A stretch of DNA of 64,000 nt from Ustilago trichophora (lineage: Eukaryota > Basidiomycota > Ustilaginomycetes > Ustilaginales > Ustilaginaceae), in the NCBI GenBank assembly GCA_900323505.1, contig OOIN01000043.1:62001-126000 (forward strand), read 5' to 3'. This document shows positions 32,746 to 46,011 of the stretch, piece after piece. The stretch's first letter is position 1; each line of letters begins with the position of its first letter. The notes under the pieces were generated by a model. The model saw only the letters and a list, made by a program, of their open reading frames with translations. It had not been told where the DNA came from and made no database searches. The position numbers and the translations under genes are program-made.

Positions 32746-35046
32746 ATGGAGGCGATCCTGTCGCGAGCACTTAATAGCGCTGTGCCGCGAACCTCACATG
32801 CAGTGCCAATACGACATGCTGCAAGAGCATTGTCCACAAGTTCTTGGCTGAGAAGTACAACTGTTACACGGCAGTCGCCATTCACAATACACTCCAGAAT
32901 ACACCATGTTCCTATACAGCGATTATACAGCACATCCCCAGCGGAAGCTTCAACGTCGCGTTCATCGGATGCGCATGCAGCGTCAGAATCACCAGAATCC
33001 TCTTCGTTCTCCCTCCGCCCGTATCAAGAGGAATGCATCCAAGACTGCCTCTCAGCCCTCTCCAGCGGCGTCACTCGCATCGGCGTCTCCTCTCCCACGG
33101 GCAGCGGCAAGACCACCATCTTTACCCATCTCATCGATCGGCTACCTCCACAAACGTCTGGGGGGGACCGAGTCCTGATCATCGTCAACTCAATCGAGCT
33201 CGCCCTGCAAGCAGCCAACGCAGTGACGAGCATGTTCCCCGCCAAATCGGTTGAGATTGAGCAGGGCTCGAAATACAAAGCTTCCGGACTGGCCGATGTG
33301 ACAGTAGCCACATATCAGACGCTCAATCGCAGCCAAGAACGACTGAACAAGTTCGACCCGGCGGATTTCAAAGCAGTGGTCGTCGACGAAGCTCACCATG
33401 CTGCTGCCCCATCATACCTCAAGGTTCTATCCCACTTTGACCCACAGATCGGCCTCAGCCCGGAAGAACGTCAAACCTCACCATCTGCAGGTGTTCCCGT
33501 CATCGGCTTCTCAGCAACCTTCTCGAGGCACGACGGCCTAGCGCTAGGCAAAGTCTTTGACAGAATCGTATTTCACAAAGACTTTCTCGAGATGATTGGC
33601 GAGAAATGGCTCTGCCCCATCCGGTTCACCTCCATCAAGGCGGATATCGACCTCGCTTCGGTGAAGATTTCAAACCTGAACTCGGACTTTGCCACCTCGT
33701 CCCTCGCCTCTGTGGTCAATACTGAGGTGGTCAATCGGATCGTGCTCAAAGCGTGGATTGATCGTGCGCACACACGGCGCAGATCCACTCTTATTTTCGC
33801 GGTCAACATCGAGCATGTACAAGACCTCACCGCGACGTTTCGCAACGCAGGTATCGATGCGAGATATCTGCATGGCGGTACGCCTATGCTGGAGCGTCGG
33901 CAGCTGCTGGAAGATTTCCGGGCGGGGAAATACCCAGTACTGGTGAACTGTGCCATCCTCACAGAGGGCGCCGATGTCCCGGCGATAGACTGTGTACTGC
34001 TAGCTAGGCCTACACGATCTCGCAACCTCTTCTCGCAGATGATCGGTCGCGGTTTGCGACTATCACCCAAAACTGGAAAGAAAGACTGCCTCGTCCTCGA
34101 CATTGTCGGCAACATCGAGAAGGGCGTCGTCTGCACTCCCACCCTGTTCGGACTCAACGCAGATGACATCATCGAAGACGAATCGGCAGAAGGCCTCCTC
34201 GAGCGATCTCACGAGGCAGATTCATTCGATTCACCTGCACAAGAAGAATCTCAGGACCCATTTGAAATCTCCCTCTCTGATCCGACAAAAATAACCTATA
34301 TCGATTATGAAGATCCCGCAGCCCTCCAATCTGCCATGTTATCCCGATCTACCGTTGTCGAAACGCTTTCCCCGAACGCATGGGTGGACTGCGGAGGACA
34401 AGTGTATATCCTCGATGTGCCACGGTATGGCTTTGTCACTGTGGAGCGACACTCTGCCTCTCCTGATGAGACCGACTCGGAAGAAAAAGTGTGGACCGCC
34501 TGGTTTACCCCGAGCAACACAGACGCGGATGAAGCGGCAGCCTCTTCTCCTTCATCGACTTTCAATCCGTATAAAAAGTTTGCTGGGGGGTCACCGTACC
34601 GTCGACCACGGCACATTTTGTTTTCGCCTACGCTGGAATCCGCGGTCCGGGGGTCGGATGTCTATGTGCAGAAAAGCGTACTTCGCAACTCCCCGCAGCT
34701 GTTTGCGATGCTCAACAGACGTGCGGCTTGGCGTGCTACCAAGGCGACCGACTCACAGCGCAGGTTGGTTGAGAAACGGCTTGGCTTGTCCAAAGCCTCT
34801 CCTTCAGCAGCAGATGCCGCAGAGGGGACAGAGGGAAAGGAAGGCAGGAAGAGAAAAGCTCTTACGTCAACATCCCAGCTTACAAAGGGTCAAGCTTCGG
34901 TCATCCTCACACGGTTACTGCACGGCGCAAAGACGAGGTGGAAGGATCGCGTCAAACGGGCCAACAAGGTGTGGCGGGAAGGCGAGAAGGAGCGGGCGAG
35001 GAAGGAGAGGGAAATCGTGAAAGTTGGCCCGCTAAGCGCACACTAG
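32746..35046 (+). CDS. IRC3: Mitochondrial DEAD/DEAH-box helicase, IRC3-like
   Basis: Superfamily 2 helicase, 766 residues, single exon. The N-terminus is a mitochondrial presequence (MEAILSRALN, then RHAARALSTSSWLRSTT; basic, Ser-rich, no acids for the first stretch). Motifs in order: SPTGSGKTT (Walker A, residues 116-124), DEAH (214-217) in VVDEAHHAAAPSYLKVL, GFSATFSRHDG (motif III region), and QMIGRGLRLSPKTGKKDC (motif VI). Yeast Irc3 acts on branched mitochondrial DNA and is needed for mtDNA stability; the same role is inferred here. The C-terminal 250 residues are family-variable, ending in basic helices. The first ATG of the frame is at 32746. Confidence 0.9.
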   Translation: MEAILSRALNSAVPRTSHAVPIRHAARALSTSSWLRSTTVTRQSPFTIHSRIHHVPIQRLYSTSPAEASTSRSSDAHAASESPESSSFSLRPYQEECIQDCLSALSSGVTRIGVSSPTGSGKTTIFTHLIDRLPPQTSGGDRVLIIVNSIELALQAANAVTSMFPAKSVEIEQGSKYKASGLADVTVATYQTLNRSQERLNKFDPADFKAVVVDEAHHAAAPSYLKVLSHFDPQIGLSPEERQTSPSAGVPVIGFSATFSRHDGLALGKVFDRIVFHKDFLEMIGEKWLCPIRFTSIKADIDLASVKISNLNSDFATSSLASVVNTEVVNRIVLKAWIDRAHTRRRSTLIFAVNIEHVQDLTATFRNAGIDARYLHGGTPMLERRQLLEDFRAGKYPVLVNCAILTEGADVPAIDCVLLARPTRSRNLFSQMIGRGLRLSPKTGKKDCLVLDIVGNIEKGVVCTPTLFGLNADDIIEDESAEGLLERSHEADSFDSPAQEESQDPFEISLSDPTKITYIDYEDPAALQSAMLSRSTVVETLSPNAWVDCGGQVYILDVPRYGFVTVERHSASPDETDSEEKVWTAWFTPSNTDADEAAASSPSSTFNPYKKFAGGSPYRRPRHILFSPTLESAVRGSDVYVQKSVLRNSPQLFAMLNRRAAWRATKATDSQRRLVEKRLGLSKASPSAADAAEGTEGKEGRKRKALTSTSQLTKGQASVILTRLLHGAKTRWKDRVKRANKVWREGEKERARKEREIVKVGPLSAH

Positions 35047-35715
35047 CCCCTAAAAAGTGTGTTGCTGGTTGTTGGTCGTGAATGCTACCTCCCACTTTAC
35101 ACCACGCAATGCATGCGGAAAAAATGCAAGAATAAAGGCTCCGATGTGTGCGTGAGCGACTGTTGCGATGAGAATGTGGTGGGGATCATCCCATTTTGCT
35201 AAATTCGATGGGCGAAACCTACTTACATGTTACACCAGCATTGTATGCGATATGGCGTGCATTCATGGCGTGAAATCACCACAGACCTTCCCAGGCATTG
35301 TCGACAACAGTTGCCAACGGCTGTGAGAACCAGAGAGCTGTACCAACGGGGTCCAGCCTCTACAATGGATACCACTAGAACTGTGGATTTAGCGACTCCG
35401 CAGTCCCCACCCAAAACCGGTGCCTCGGCCCGTATCCATGACTGAGAGAGGGGAACCTACTGTTCCCAGCAACAGCAGATGCGCAATGAAAATCTGCAGG
35501 AGGTAATGGTGGGGACGTGGGCGTACTGGTGGGCTCAAAAGCTTGCCTATCAACCTCAAGCTTCTGTTCTGCTGTTGTGTCAAACCATTCTTCGTGTTTG
35601 GCTGATGGTGTATAAGTACCGGCTTGCACGACTTGTCCTCGCTCCAAAATCTCGGTTCTCATCGATATTCATCATCCTGTCAGCCGCGCTGCACACGTTC
35701 GAACTCATTGCAACG
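35047..35715. other. Intergenic region with TATA-like element
   Basis: 669 bp between IRC3 and the next secreted-protein gene. An in-frame ATG at 35479 would extend that gene by 79 residues, but this would bury the signal peptide. TATAAGTA at 35611-35618 supports the downstream start. Confidence 0.6.
35611..35618 (+). promoter_or_regulatory. TATA-like box of the secreted-protein gene
   Basis: TATAAGTA about 100 bp upstream of the ATG at 35716. It argues against the upstream in-frame ATG at 35479. Confidence 0.4.
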
Positions 35716-36423
35716 ATGCGATACCAAACGATTCCTCGTAAAACTCGGCCCTCATCGCAGCACTTCCAGAGTCTCCTTCTGCTTCTCTACCTATCGCTCG
35801 TACTCGTCCCTATCGTTCTTGCCGGATTCGCCGATCCTCCACGCGATGAACCTGATGCGCTGCTCACCCTCGAAAAAGAACTGACAGCAGAACACATGCG
35901 CCATCAAGCACAGCGACTAGAATGGGCGATGAAGGTGCCCAAGCCAGTCCCCTGGGCAACACATGAGCATTCGTTAATGGGGCTTTTCAAAAACCTTCGT
36001 AGAGCTCGTGATACGACCGAACCCGAGATTTTGGCTAAAATCAACGAGTTTCGCCGAACCGGACTCATGTATGGGCCAAAGTTCGATCCGGGGATGTATG
36101 CTCCGTTGGGGACGCGATGGAACTTTCAGCTGCTCGGCCCGTACCCCTCGTCTCGCCTTGTTCGAGCCGGCTTTCAAGAGGATAAAGGAATTGTAGAGAC
36201 GGAGCTGGACAATGCACTGGATGCGCTGAAGAGGCAGAATTGGATGGAGACATTTTCGAACAAGTTTGAGCTTGCGTATACGGATAATATCGATTTGCTA
36301 CGGTCTGCGATTGAGTATCATGAGCGACGATTGGCGAACCCGTTGCGCTTGAGGACCATGCAAGGAAGGTTAAAGAGGATCTACACCGGACCAGGGATCA
36401 GGGAGATTGTGAGGCCGGCGTAA
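35716..36423 (+). CDS. Secreted protein of unknown function, candidate effector
   Basis: 235 residues, single exon. A basic n-region (about 17 residues) precedes the hydrophobic core SLLLLLYLSLVLVPIVLAG, with likely cleavage near residues 36-39. The mature part lacks cysteine and is helical and charged, with TLEKELTAEHMRHQAQRLEWAMK, GPKFDPGMYAPLG and a C-terminal helix NIDLLRSAIEYHERRL. No domain recognised. Starting at 35479 instead would make a 314-residue protein with an internal hydrophobic segment; I prefer 35716. Role in host interaction is only inferred from secretion and novelty. Confidence 0.7.
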   Translation: MRYQTIPRKTRPSSQHFQSLLLLLYLSLVLVPIVLAGFADPPRDEPDALLTLEKELTAEHMRHQAQRLEWAMKVPKPVPWATHEHSLMGLFKNLRRARDTTEPEILAKINEFRRTGLMYGPKFDPGMYAPLGTRWNFQLLGPYPSSRLVRAGFQEDKGIVETELDNALDALKRQNWMETFSNKFELAYTDNIDLLRSAIEYHERRLANPLRLRTMQGRLKRIYTGPGIREIVRPA

Positions 36424-38309
36424 AGAGGGCACTTGCCACAGGGGGGAAGGTGGTCGCTATGCGTGCTGTCGCGGAGGAGAGGGAGTTTGGCTGTGTCGAA
36501 GTTCCACTATGCACGTGCGTAGAAGATAGAAAAGTGTGACCCTTCCCTTTTCGTGCCATCGCGATGCATCGCCCTAGGGAAAACACCCCTTACTTCCGAT
36601 GGCATGAGTAGAGGCTCCCGTATACCGTAGACCATTGTCGACTTTGCACAGAGTAAACACACATACATACACACTTAGATTTTCCTTTAATCAGACATCC
36701 CGCATTCTTTTTTCTTCCGTCAGCCGCTCTCTGGTTCGGTCTCTTTCCGTGTAACCCGTCAGAATGGCGCTTGACCGACCCACAAGGCAGCATCCTAGCA
36801 ACCCGCGACGGACCCGAGATGCATCCTTTTCATGTGTGGAAAGCTCCAGACTCCTCATATCCTCATGTGTTTCCGCAAAAGCCTCCATCTTAGCCATGTC
36901 CTCATAATCGTCCAGTCAACTGGTTCCACGTTAGCCTTCACACACACACATTGCTCTTCCTTTTCATCGCGGCTTGACTCCAGCCACGCATCCACCAACA
37001 CCACCACATGTCTGTCTTATTCTCCCACTTTTTTTTGCACATCAGACATTGATGTGAGGTCCACATGACATGCAGCGGCGCTCCCTCTCTGTCCCCATCT
37101 CTCTTACTCGCTTTCTCTTTCTTTCGACCAGGACCCACCCACAAGAGCATGGAACCGCTCAAAGCGGCAACTTTTTTTCTCACAGCCACACTACGCCATC
37201 CGCTCATCGGTTTTCGGTACCACGCCAAGCCTCATGCCATGTTACGCGAGTCTTTGCAGGAACTCGCGCTCTCCCTCTCTTCCTCGGGTGCATCTGCTCG
37301 AGGGATGGACTGCTAGCGAAGCACGGTAGCTCTTGCCCCCCTTCCGACGGACACTCGACTTGCCGCTTAGACCCCGGCCCAGAAGTGGAAGGAAGCAAAT
37401 TGAAACGTTGCAAGCCACAATTTATATCACATCAGTCAGAGCAGAGGCCGGAAACTGGAGTTCAAGGTCGACCGCCAAACCAGACCCCCCGTGTGAGACA
37501 GCTGAAGCCGCTTTCCGGTCACAAGACAAACCCTTTTTTTTTTTTTTTCTTTTTTTTTTTTTCGGGATAGCGTCTAACCAAATACCCGCTTTGCTTCGGC
37601 CCGGCTTGAGGCAAACCAACAATGTCGTCCGATCTGGAAGTACATTGTCAACATGATGAAAAGGGCGAATGGTTTCGAAAGTCGAAGGTTCAACCAATTT
37701 TTCAGTCCGGCCAACCCATCCAGCCCACCCTTTCTCATTTCTTGTTGGTGAGGCGAGGTGCTCATGAAATACACTTGCTGCTGTTGCTGTTGCATCTGCT
37801 GAAGATGGTGAAATGGTGGGAAGTCGATGGCTCGACATCCACGCACGATGCACAGGACGCATGTCGCCAAGCAGGTCCTTGTTAAAGATGCGGCGTCAAA
37901 ACCTTGAAAAAATTACAACAAGAAACAGCCAAGCCAAGCCAAGCCTCTTTCTCATCCGAGGACACAGTAAGTACCATAGTGAAAAAGAGAACCGTACGTG
38001 GACTCGACGCCCGACTTCGGGAAGGTAAAGCGATCACAAACGTTACGAACGAGAGGGTTTGTGCGAGAAAGAGCAAAAGAGGATTAGAGAGAGAGAGGGA
38101 GAAAGAGAGAAAGAGAGTTGTGAGCACCGGCATTGTGTGTGTGCTACGGCTTCAACTGTCAAAACAAGAGCAAGAGAAGGAAAGTCTGGTGACCCACCCA
38201 AAGAAGTCTTTGCGTACTTATACCGACCTCTTGGACCCTTCGTCGTCGACCGAATTGTCTTATTCGTGCGTTCTCTCCTTCCTTGCTCCTCCTGTTGTTC
38301 TTGTCAGAT
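36424..38309. other. Intergenic region
   Basis: About 1.9 kb between two genes for secreted proteins on the same strand. It contains a T-rich tract (about 37535-37562) and GA-rich DNA near 38075-38116. ORFs present are short and composition-driven; no gene supported. Confidence 0.6.
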
Positions 38310-38900
38310 ATGACCGCCCAACAGAGCCGCAACGCTCAGGGTGGCAGAACGAAATTTCTGCCATCCTCCCTCGTTCCCTCCTTTTCCATTCTGTCCATGC
38401 TTTTGCAGCTGCTCTCGTCTGGCACAGCCGTAGCCGCTCCAATGCCTGCACCTGCACCCCTCGGTCGCCTCAATGAAGTGACCCAACTAGCGGGCGAAGC
38501 AACCGAACGACAGCAACTGTTGCACTACCTTCGACAGACGTTACCTGCCGAGTTCCGATCTCCACCCCCCATCGCACCCTCATCATCTGTACCTCATCAC
38601 CACCAATTCACCCCGATCGCCATGATCCCCGCAGAAGGCCACTACACACCCAGCGATGGACCCATCTTACACGGCCATCCCGTGTACAGATACACACCTC
38701 CTGCTACCACCCACGCCCAAAACACAGGTAGGAACGTCGCAGTCCCTGGCGCAATGAGACGTTTGGATATGAACAACTACCTCCCCAACTACGATTACGC
38801 TCAGGTTCATCCGTACGCAGAAAACCAAGACTTGATCGGAGGTCTAATGGCCCCTCCAAACACTCCTGAACGTCTTTACCGTGCAAGACGCAATCAGTAA
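38310..38900 (+). CDS. Secreted Pro/His/Tyr-rich protein, candidate effector
   Basis: 196 residues, single exon. The N-terminus has a 20-residue polar lead, then the hydrophobic core LVPSFSILSMLLQLLSSGTAVA with a plausible cleavage after AVAA, before PMPAPAP. The mature region (about 150 residues) is Pro-, His- and Tyr-rich, without cysteine, and has motifs such as GHPVYRYTPP and NYLPNYDYAQVHPY; it ends RARRNQ. Upstream in-frame codons (38283) are not ATG. No family recognised; it could be a cell-wall-associated or host-directed secreted protein. It converges on the cation exchanger gene. Confidence 0.7.
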   Translation: MTAQQSRNAQGGRTKFLPSSLVPSFSILSMLLQLLSSGTAVAAPMPAPAPLGRLNEVTQLAGEATERQQLLHYLRQTLPAEFRSPPPIAPSSSVPHHHQFTPIAMIPAEGHYTPSDGPILHGHPVYRYTPPATTHAQNTGRNVAVPGAMRRLDMNNYLPNYDYAQVHPYAENQDLIGGLMAPPNTPERLYRARRNQ

Positions 38901-39223
38901 AAACTGACAGTCCCCACTTCCAAAGATTCCCTCCTTAAGACACACTCAAAAAAACGCCGCTCTTTCAGTCGGCCATGTGACCAAATAGAAAGAAAAACTT
39001 CTCCTCAAAAAAAAAAGAATACTTGGCTCCGTAGCAATGTCAAAAATTGATCTGATGAAAAAGAAAAAACAAGGTTGGAGATTTAAAGAATGTGCGTGTG
39101 TTCCAAAGGTGGTTCCGGATCGTGCAAGCGATCGCTAGATTGGAGTATGTACAAAAAGGAGATTGTCGTGTATGTCTTTGAGTGAGTAGATGGAGAGTGA
39201 TGGGGGGGTGGTATTGCTACACT
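38901..39223. other. Convergent intergenic region
   Basis: 323 bp, A-rich 3' UTR-like sequence. No gene seen. Confidence 0.6.
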
Positions 39224-40492
39224 CTAAACACTAGGCGAAACCCAGAAGCTAAGCGCAGCAACAGCATAAAGCGAGCAGAGCATTGCACCTTCCATATAGT
39301 TACTCTTTCCATCCTGAACCAACGTGTTGACCAAAAACACAGCTGCCACCAGAATCACGGTTTCGAACGTCTCAAAGTAGAGCGTGAGAGGTTGCTTAAT
39401 CGCCCAACCGACGAGGACGAGGATGGGGATCATTCCGACGGAAATTTGGATGCTCGAACCGATGGCGATACCGAGAGAGATTTCCATCTTGCCTTTGCTT
39501 GCCATCCAAACCGCGGTGAGATGCTCAGCCATGTTTCCTACGATGGGGAGGAGGATCACGCCGATAAATGCCTTGGGGATGTGGTAGTCGGTAGCCACTT
39601 GGTCGATGGCTCCGACCAGATAGTCGGCATTGAATGCGGTCAAGAGGGTCACTCCACCAAGCGCGATCATCGCTGCGAGGGGGGACATCTTTGCCTCCTC
39701 CTCATCATCGTCTTCCTCTTCAGCTTCGTAGAGGAACGCGTGCGACTTTAACTGGAAGTAGAGGTACAACACGTAGATGCCCACCAGGATCAAACTAGTA
39801 CCTCTGCTGATGAACAACAATCCCGAACGATCCTGCTCATCCGTGGTGATGGGAGCATTGAGCGCCGCCAAGGCGTCAAAGTTTCCACTGAAAACAGCCG
39901 CACTCTTGAGCGACATGTGGTAAGCAGCCGGAATAGCGAGCGTGATGCAACCCAGAGTCATGATGGATCCACTAGCCTGCGCCGCGGTCTGCTGGAAAGT
40001 GTTTTCGCTCCTAAACAGTCCACCTGCGACGAAGCTCATTCCCAACACCAGCAGGATGTTGCTGAGGATCGAACCGATCAAACTCGTCTGGACGATTCTC
40101 AACTGACCCTGCAACAGCGCCACTATACCTACGATCAGCTCGACCGCATTGCCAAAAGTGGCATTCAACAGTCCACCGAGCGTCTGGCCCAATCGAAGCG
40201 AAACTTGCTCGGTAGCATCGCCCAAAATCTTGGCAAGCGGGATGATGGCAAGAAAGTTGAGAGAGAAAATCCAAATCGCAGGCCAGTGTGCATGCTCGGC
40301 AACGATTCCCAACGGCACAAAGACGAGGAAAACGTTGATCCACGAACAAGTCAGGATCCAGTAGAGGGACGAGACAATGTTGGGTTGATGACCTTGCGAG
40401 TCCGAGTGGTTGTGACTGGGGAGGGATGAGGAGTTGTTGTTGTTGTTGTTGTTGTTGCCGCTAACGAGCGGGGTTCTTTCGTTGGTCGGCAT
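39224..40492 (-). CDS. VCX1: Vacuolar Ca2+(cation)/H+ exchanger, CAX family
   Basis: 422 residues, single exon. It exchanges vacuolar protons for cytosolic calcium (and often manganese). The cytosolic N-terminus has NERTPLV and a poly-Asn run coded by a trinucleotide repeat (about 40434-40456). About eleven hydrophobic segments follow. The two CAX signature repeats are seen: GNAVELIVGIVAL in the first half and GNMAEHLTAVW in the second, separated by the acidic loop EAEEEDDDEEEAK. Length matches yeast Vcx1 (411). I chose the ATG at 40492 because NERTPL lies near the start in relatives; an upstream in-frame ATG at 40600 would add 36 residues. Confidence 0.93.
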   Translation of the reverse strand: MPTNERTPLVSGNNNNNNNNSSSLPSHNHSDSQGHQPNIVSSLYWILTCSWINVFLVFVPLGIVAEHAHWPAIWIFSLNFLAIIPLAKILGDATEQVSLRLGQTLGGLLNATFGNAVELIVGIVALLQGQLRIVQTSLIGSILSNILLVLGMSFVAGGLFRSENTFQQTAAQASGSIMTLGCITLAIPAAYHMSLKSAAVFSGNFDALAALNAPITTDEQDRSGLLFISRGTSLILVGIYVLYLYFQLKSHAFLYEAEEEDDDEEEAKMSPLAAMIALGGVTLLTAFNADYLVGAIDQVATDYHIPKAFIGVILLPIVGNMAEHLTAVWMASKGKMEISLGIAIGSSIQISVGMIPILVLVGWAIKQPLTLYFETFETVILVAAVFLVNTLVQDGKSNYMEGAMLCSLYAVAALSFWVSPSV

Positions 40493-41007
40493 GTTTTGCG
40501 TTCCTTCCGTCTCTGTTCTTTCTTGATGGTGATGGTCAAGACAGAAGGAAGGAAAGGAGGGAGCAGGATCGTAAAATCGCAGGAAACGGATGGAATGCAT
40601 AACACTCACACAGACGTCACACGTTGTGCGCTTTTTGCTGAAAATTCATCTGCCGCCGCGCTCTAAACCGTGGGGATCGTAAGCCTTGCTTGACTCCGTG
40701 GGCGGCAGACAGACACGCTAGGCTGTGCACATGCTGCAATGACGATTTCTTGGCATTCCTCTCTCTCTCTCATCTCGCTTGTTGCCAATATCAAATTCCA
40801 AAAATAAAGAATACGCACGGTTCACCTTTTCCCCAATTCTTCCATATGCACAAACAACTCTTGCTCCCTACAATACAGCACCCCGATCAGAACCCTTCCA
40901 GCATCTCAAACACAACAATGCTTATATGTGAGGGTATTGAAAAACTAGAGCTACACAGACAAAAAAAAAAAAAAAACGCCGATCACAAGATGCTGGTGAG
41001 AACAGCT
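40493..41007. other. Intergenic region (SNF1 3' end / exchanger promoter)
   Basis: 515 bp between tandem minus-strand genes. An A15 or so run near 40962-40976 lies in the SNF1 3' region. No gene seen. Confidence 0.6.
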
Positions 41008-44156
<3,149 letters not shown>

Positions 44157-44159
44157 ACT
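44157..44159 (+). repeat. Target site duplication ACT, left
   Basis: ACT directly precedes the left terminal repeat and recurs at 49876-49878. Three-base duplications are the rule for PIF/Harbinger elements (usually TWA, here ACT). Confidence 0.85.
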
Positions 44160-44215
44160 AGGGGGTTTCAAATTTTTTCGAGTTTTTGAAAACTCGAGTT
44201 TTCAAAAACTCGCGT
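44160..44215 (+). repeat. Left terminal inverted repeat with 34-bp palindrome
   Basis: It starts AGGGGGTTTCAAATTTTTT and continues into a perfect 34-bp palindrome at 44179-44212 centred on AACTCGAGTT. The outer part matches the right end in reverse complement. Confidence 0.92.
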
Positions 44216-44466
44216 TTACTCAACTTTTGACGCCCCCATTTTTGTGCAACAAGTTTGGGTCTAGGAGACTCGAGTCTGGGCTTCACACGGCCGACTAGTC
44301 GTGATCCAAATTCCGAAATCCCGCACATATCAGACGTGAAAGCATGTCACAAAGACTCAATTGAAGACGGTGGTGGCCACAACACAAACATCTGTATATA
44401 CAAAGATGGCAACGCTGAGGTAGCTTGAGTTATCAGGAACAATGACACAGAAACCGTCACCGTCGA

Positions 44467-45678
44467 CTAGTCATTGAGCGTTTTGGCGAAATCGACGTAT
44501 CGAACAGCTTTGGTCGGGGCAGTCGACGAAGGGCCCGAAGGAGAGGTAGCCCTGCCAAAGCCGCTGCCCATCTCGTCGAGCAGTTGGAGGAGCTCGCGTC
44601 GCAGATCGCCAGCAAGTTTGCGCTGGTGGTACAATTGGCCTGTGTTGATGAGGTCCAGGTCAACAAGGCCAGTGCGCGGGTCGGTAGCTGAAGACTTGGC
44701 TGCTTTGCGGATCAGACGGGCTGCCTCCTCAACATCGTCCACTACAACCTCGTCGGCGAAACGCATGCGAGCGTGTGCCTCGGACAGACGGATCATCGAT
44801 TCGAGCTGTCTTGTCGTAGCAGTGATTTGGCCCTCGGCGCTGCGTGGGTCCTCACCGACTTTACGCAGCTCAATGTAGCGAGCAGCGAGAGCGTCACCGG
44901 CTTCCTTGGTGAGGACCGGCGAGATGCGGTTGCGTGCGTAAGAGATATAGGCGGTGAGTGTCTCGATGGGCAGAATGTCTTTGCCACTAGTGTCGGGCTT
45001 GTCTTCCAAGTAGAGGCTGACCAGGTGGCAAGCCAGACGGCGATCGTTGGCCTCGTCGATCTTGTCGAGCACCAGGTAGACCAGATCGAATCGACTGATG
45101 AGGGTAGGAGGAAGATCGATGTTCTTGGTGATGGGCAGGTTGACGTTGTAGCGCGAGCCTGTTGGGTTGGCAGCCGTGAGGATCGAGGCACGTGCATTGA
45201 GGGTGGTAATGATACCGGCCTTGGCGATGCTGAGCGTCTGCTGCTCCTTCACTTCGTGCAAGACACTGTGAGTTGCATCTCCACCAAAGCCGCTCTGCAC
45301 ATCGACATCCTCGTTGTCCTCCTCACCGCCGACACTGACAGCTTGCGCGCCAGGGCCGGCAGCTTGCTCGGAAGCGTCTCGAGTAGAGAGATCAACGCCG
45401 AGCCTCTTGGCGTTGGTGCGCTTGATGTGAAGGATGTCAACGAATGTCTTGTAGAGACTCTTGAGACTACGCTGTCGAGGGTTGACGCGGACAGGTGTGC
45501 TTCGGAAGATACCGGTGATCTCGACGCGGTCACCAGGCTTGCTGATGTCGACCAATTCGTCATAGGCGCACATGCTTACGGTGTGAGGGGTCTGACCATC
45601 AGGAACGACGTCGGGAGTCTCCTGAATGCGAACGACCTGGCGATCCAAGAACTCGCATCGGTTGTGGATGAGCGACAT
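44467..45678 (-). CDS. MCM4-derived ORF without ATPase core, transposon cargo
   Basis: 403 residues with strong resemblance to MCM4, a subunit of the replicative MCM2-7 helicase, but rearranged. Residues 2-98 equal the MCM4 N-terminal beta-domain (IHNRCEFLDRQVVRIQE, DGQTPHTVS, PGDRVEITGIFRS, VRVNPRQRSLKS). At about residues 134-137 (near 45270) the sequence jumps in frame to SVLHEVKEQQT. The Walker A and Walker B motifs in between, roughly 250-300 residues of normal MCM4, are therefore absent. Sensor-1 ANP, the arginine-finger region LISRFDLVYLV and the lid (TRQLESMIRLSEAHARMR) remain. The C-terminus stops within the winged-helix region. It cannot hydrolyse ATP but could still bind MCM partners. 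A possible 5' UTR intron (GTAAGT near 45843, CAG near 45773) lies upstream. Only about 330 bp separate its ATG from the transposase stop. Confidence 0.85.
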   Translation of the reverse strand: MSLIHNRCEFLDRQVVRIQETPDVVPDGQTPHTVSMCAYDELVDISKPGDRVEITGIFRSTPVRVNPRQRSLKSLYKTFVDILHIKRTNAKRLGVDLSTRDASEQAAGPGAQAVSVGGEEDNEDVDVQSGFGGDATHSVLHEVKEQQTLSIAKAGIITTLNARASILTAANPTGSRYNVNLPITKNIDLPPTLISRFDLVYLVLDKIDEANDRRLACHLVSLYLEDKPDTSGKDILPIETLTAYISYARNRISPVLTKEAGDALAARYIELRKVGEDPRSAEGQITATTRQLESMIRLSEAHARMRFADEVVVDDVEEAARLIRKAAKSSATDPRTGLVDLDLINTGQLYHQRKLAGDLRRELLQLLDEMGSGFGRATSPSGPSSTAPTKAVRYVDFAKTLND

Positions 45679-46011
45679 GGGAGTCCTCCTCAGCAATGAT
45701 GGCGAGGAGAGGGCAACCGAGGAGTGCCGACGGTGACGATGTAGGAAAGTGAAGTGGTGATGAAGCTGCGAGATGGATGAAAGATAGAAATTGTCAGAAA
45801 CTTCGAAGGTAGCAAAACATTCTTGAGCCGGAATAAAACTTACCTTTAAGTGAACTGTGTGGTTCCCTCGAGCTAGAGGCCTGGCTCTTGAGGGGACTGC
45901 TTGAGGGTTAGGCGAGTGGCGACGAGGCTCCTGCTGCGTTTCGATTCGAAAGGGATGCTGGGGCGAGAGGAGTGCGCTGTTGGGCAAGGCGCTTCTCGTC
46001 GCCACTGCATC

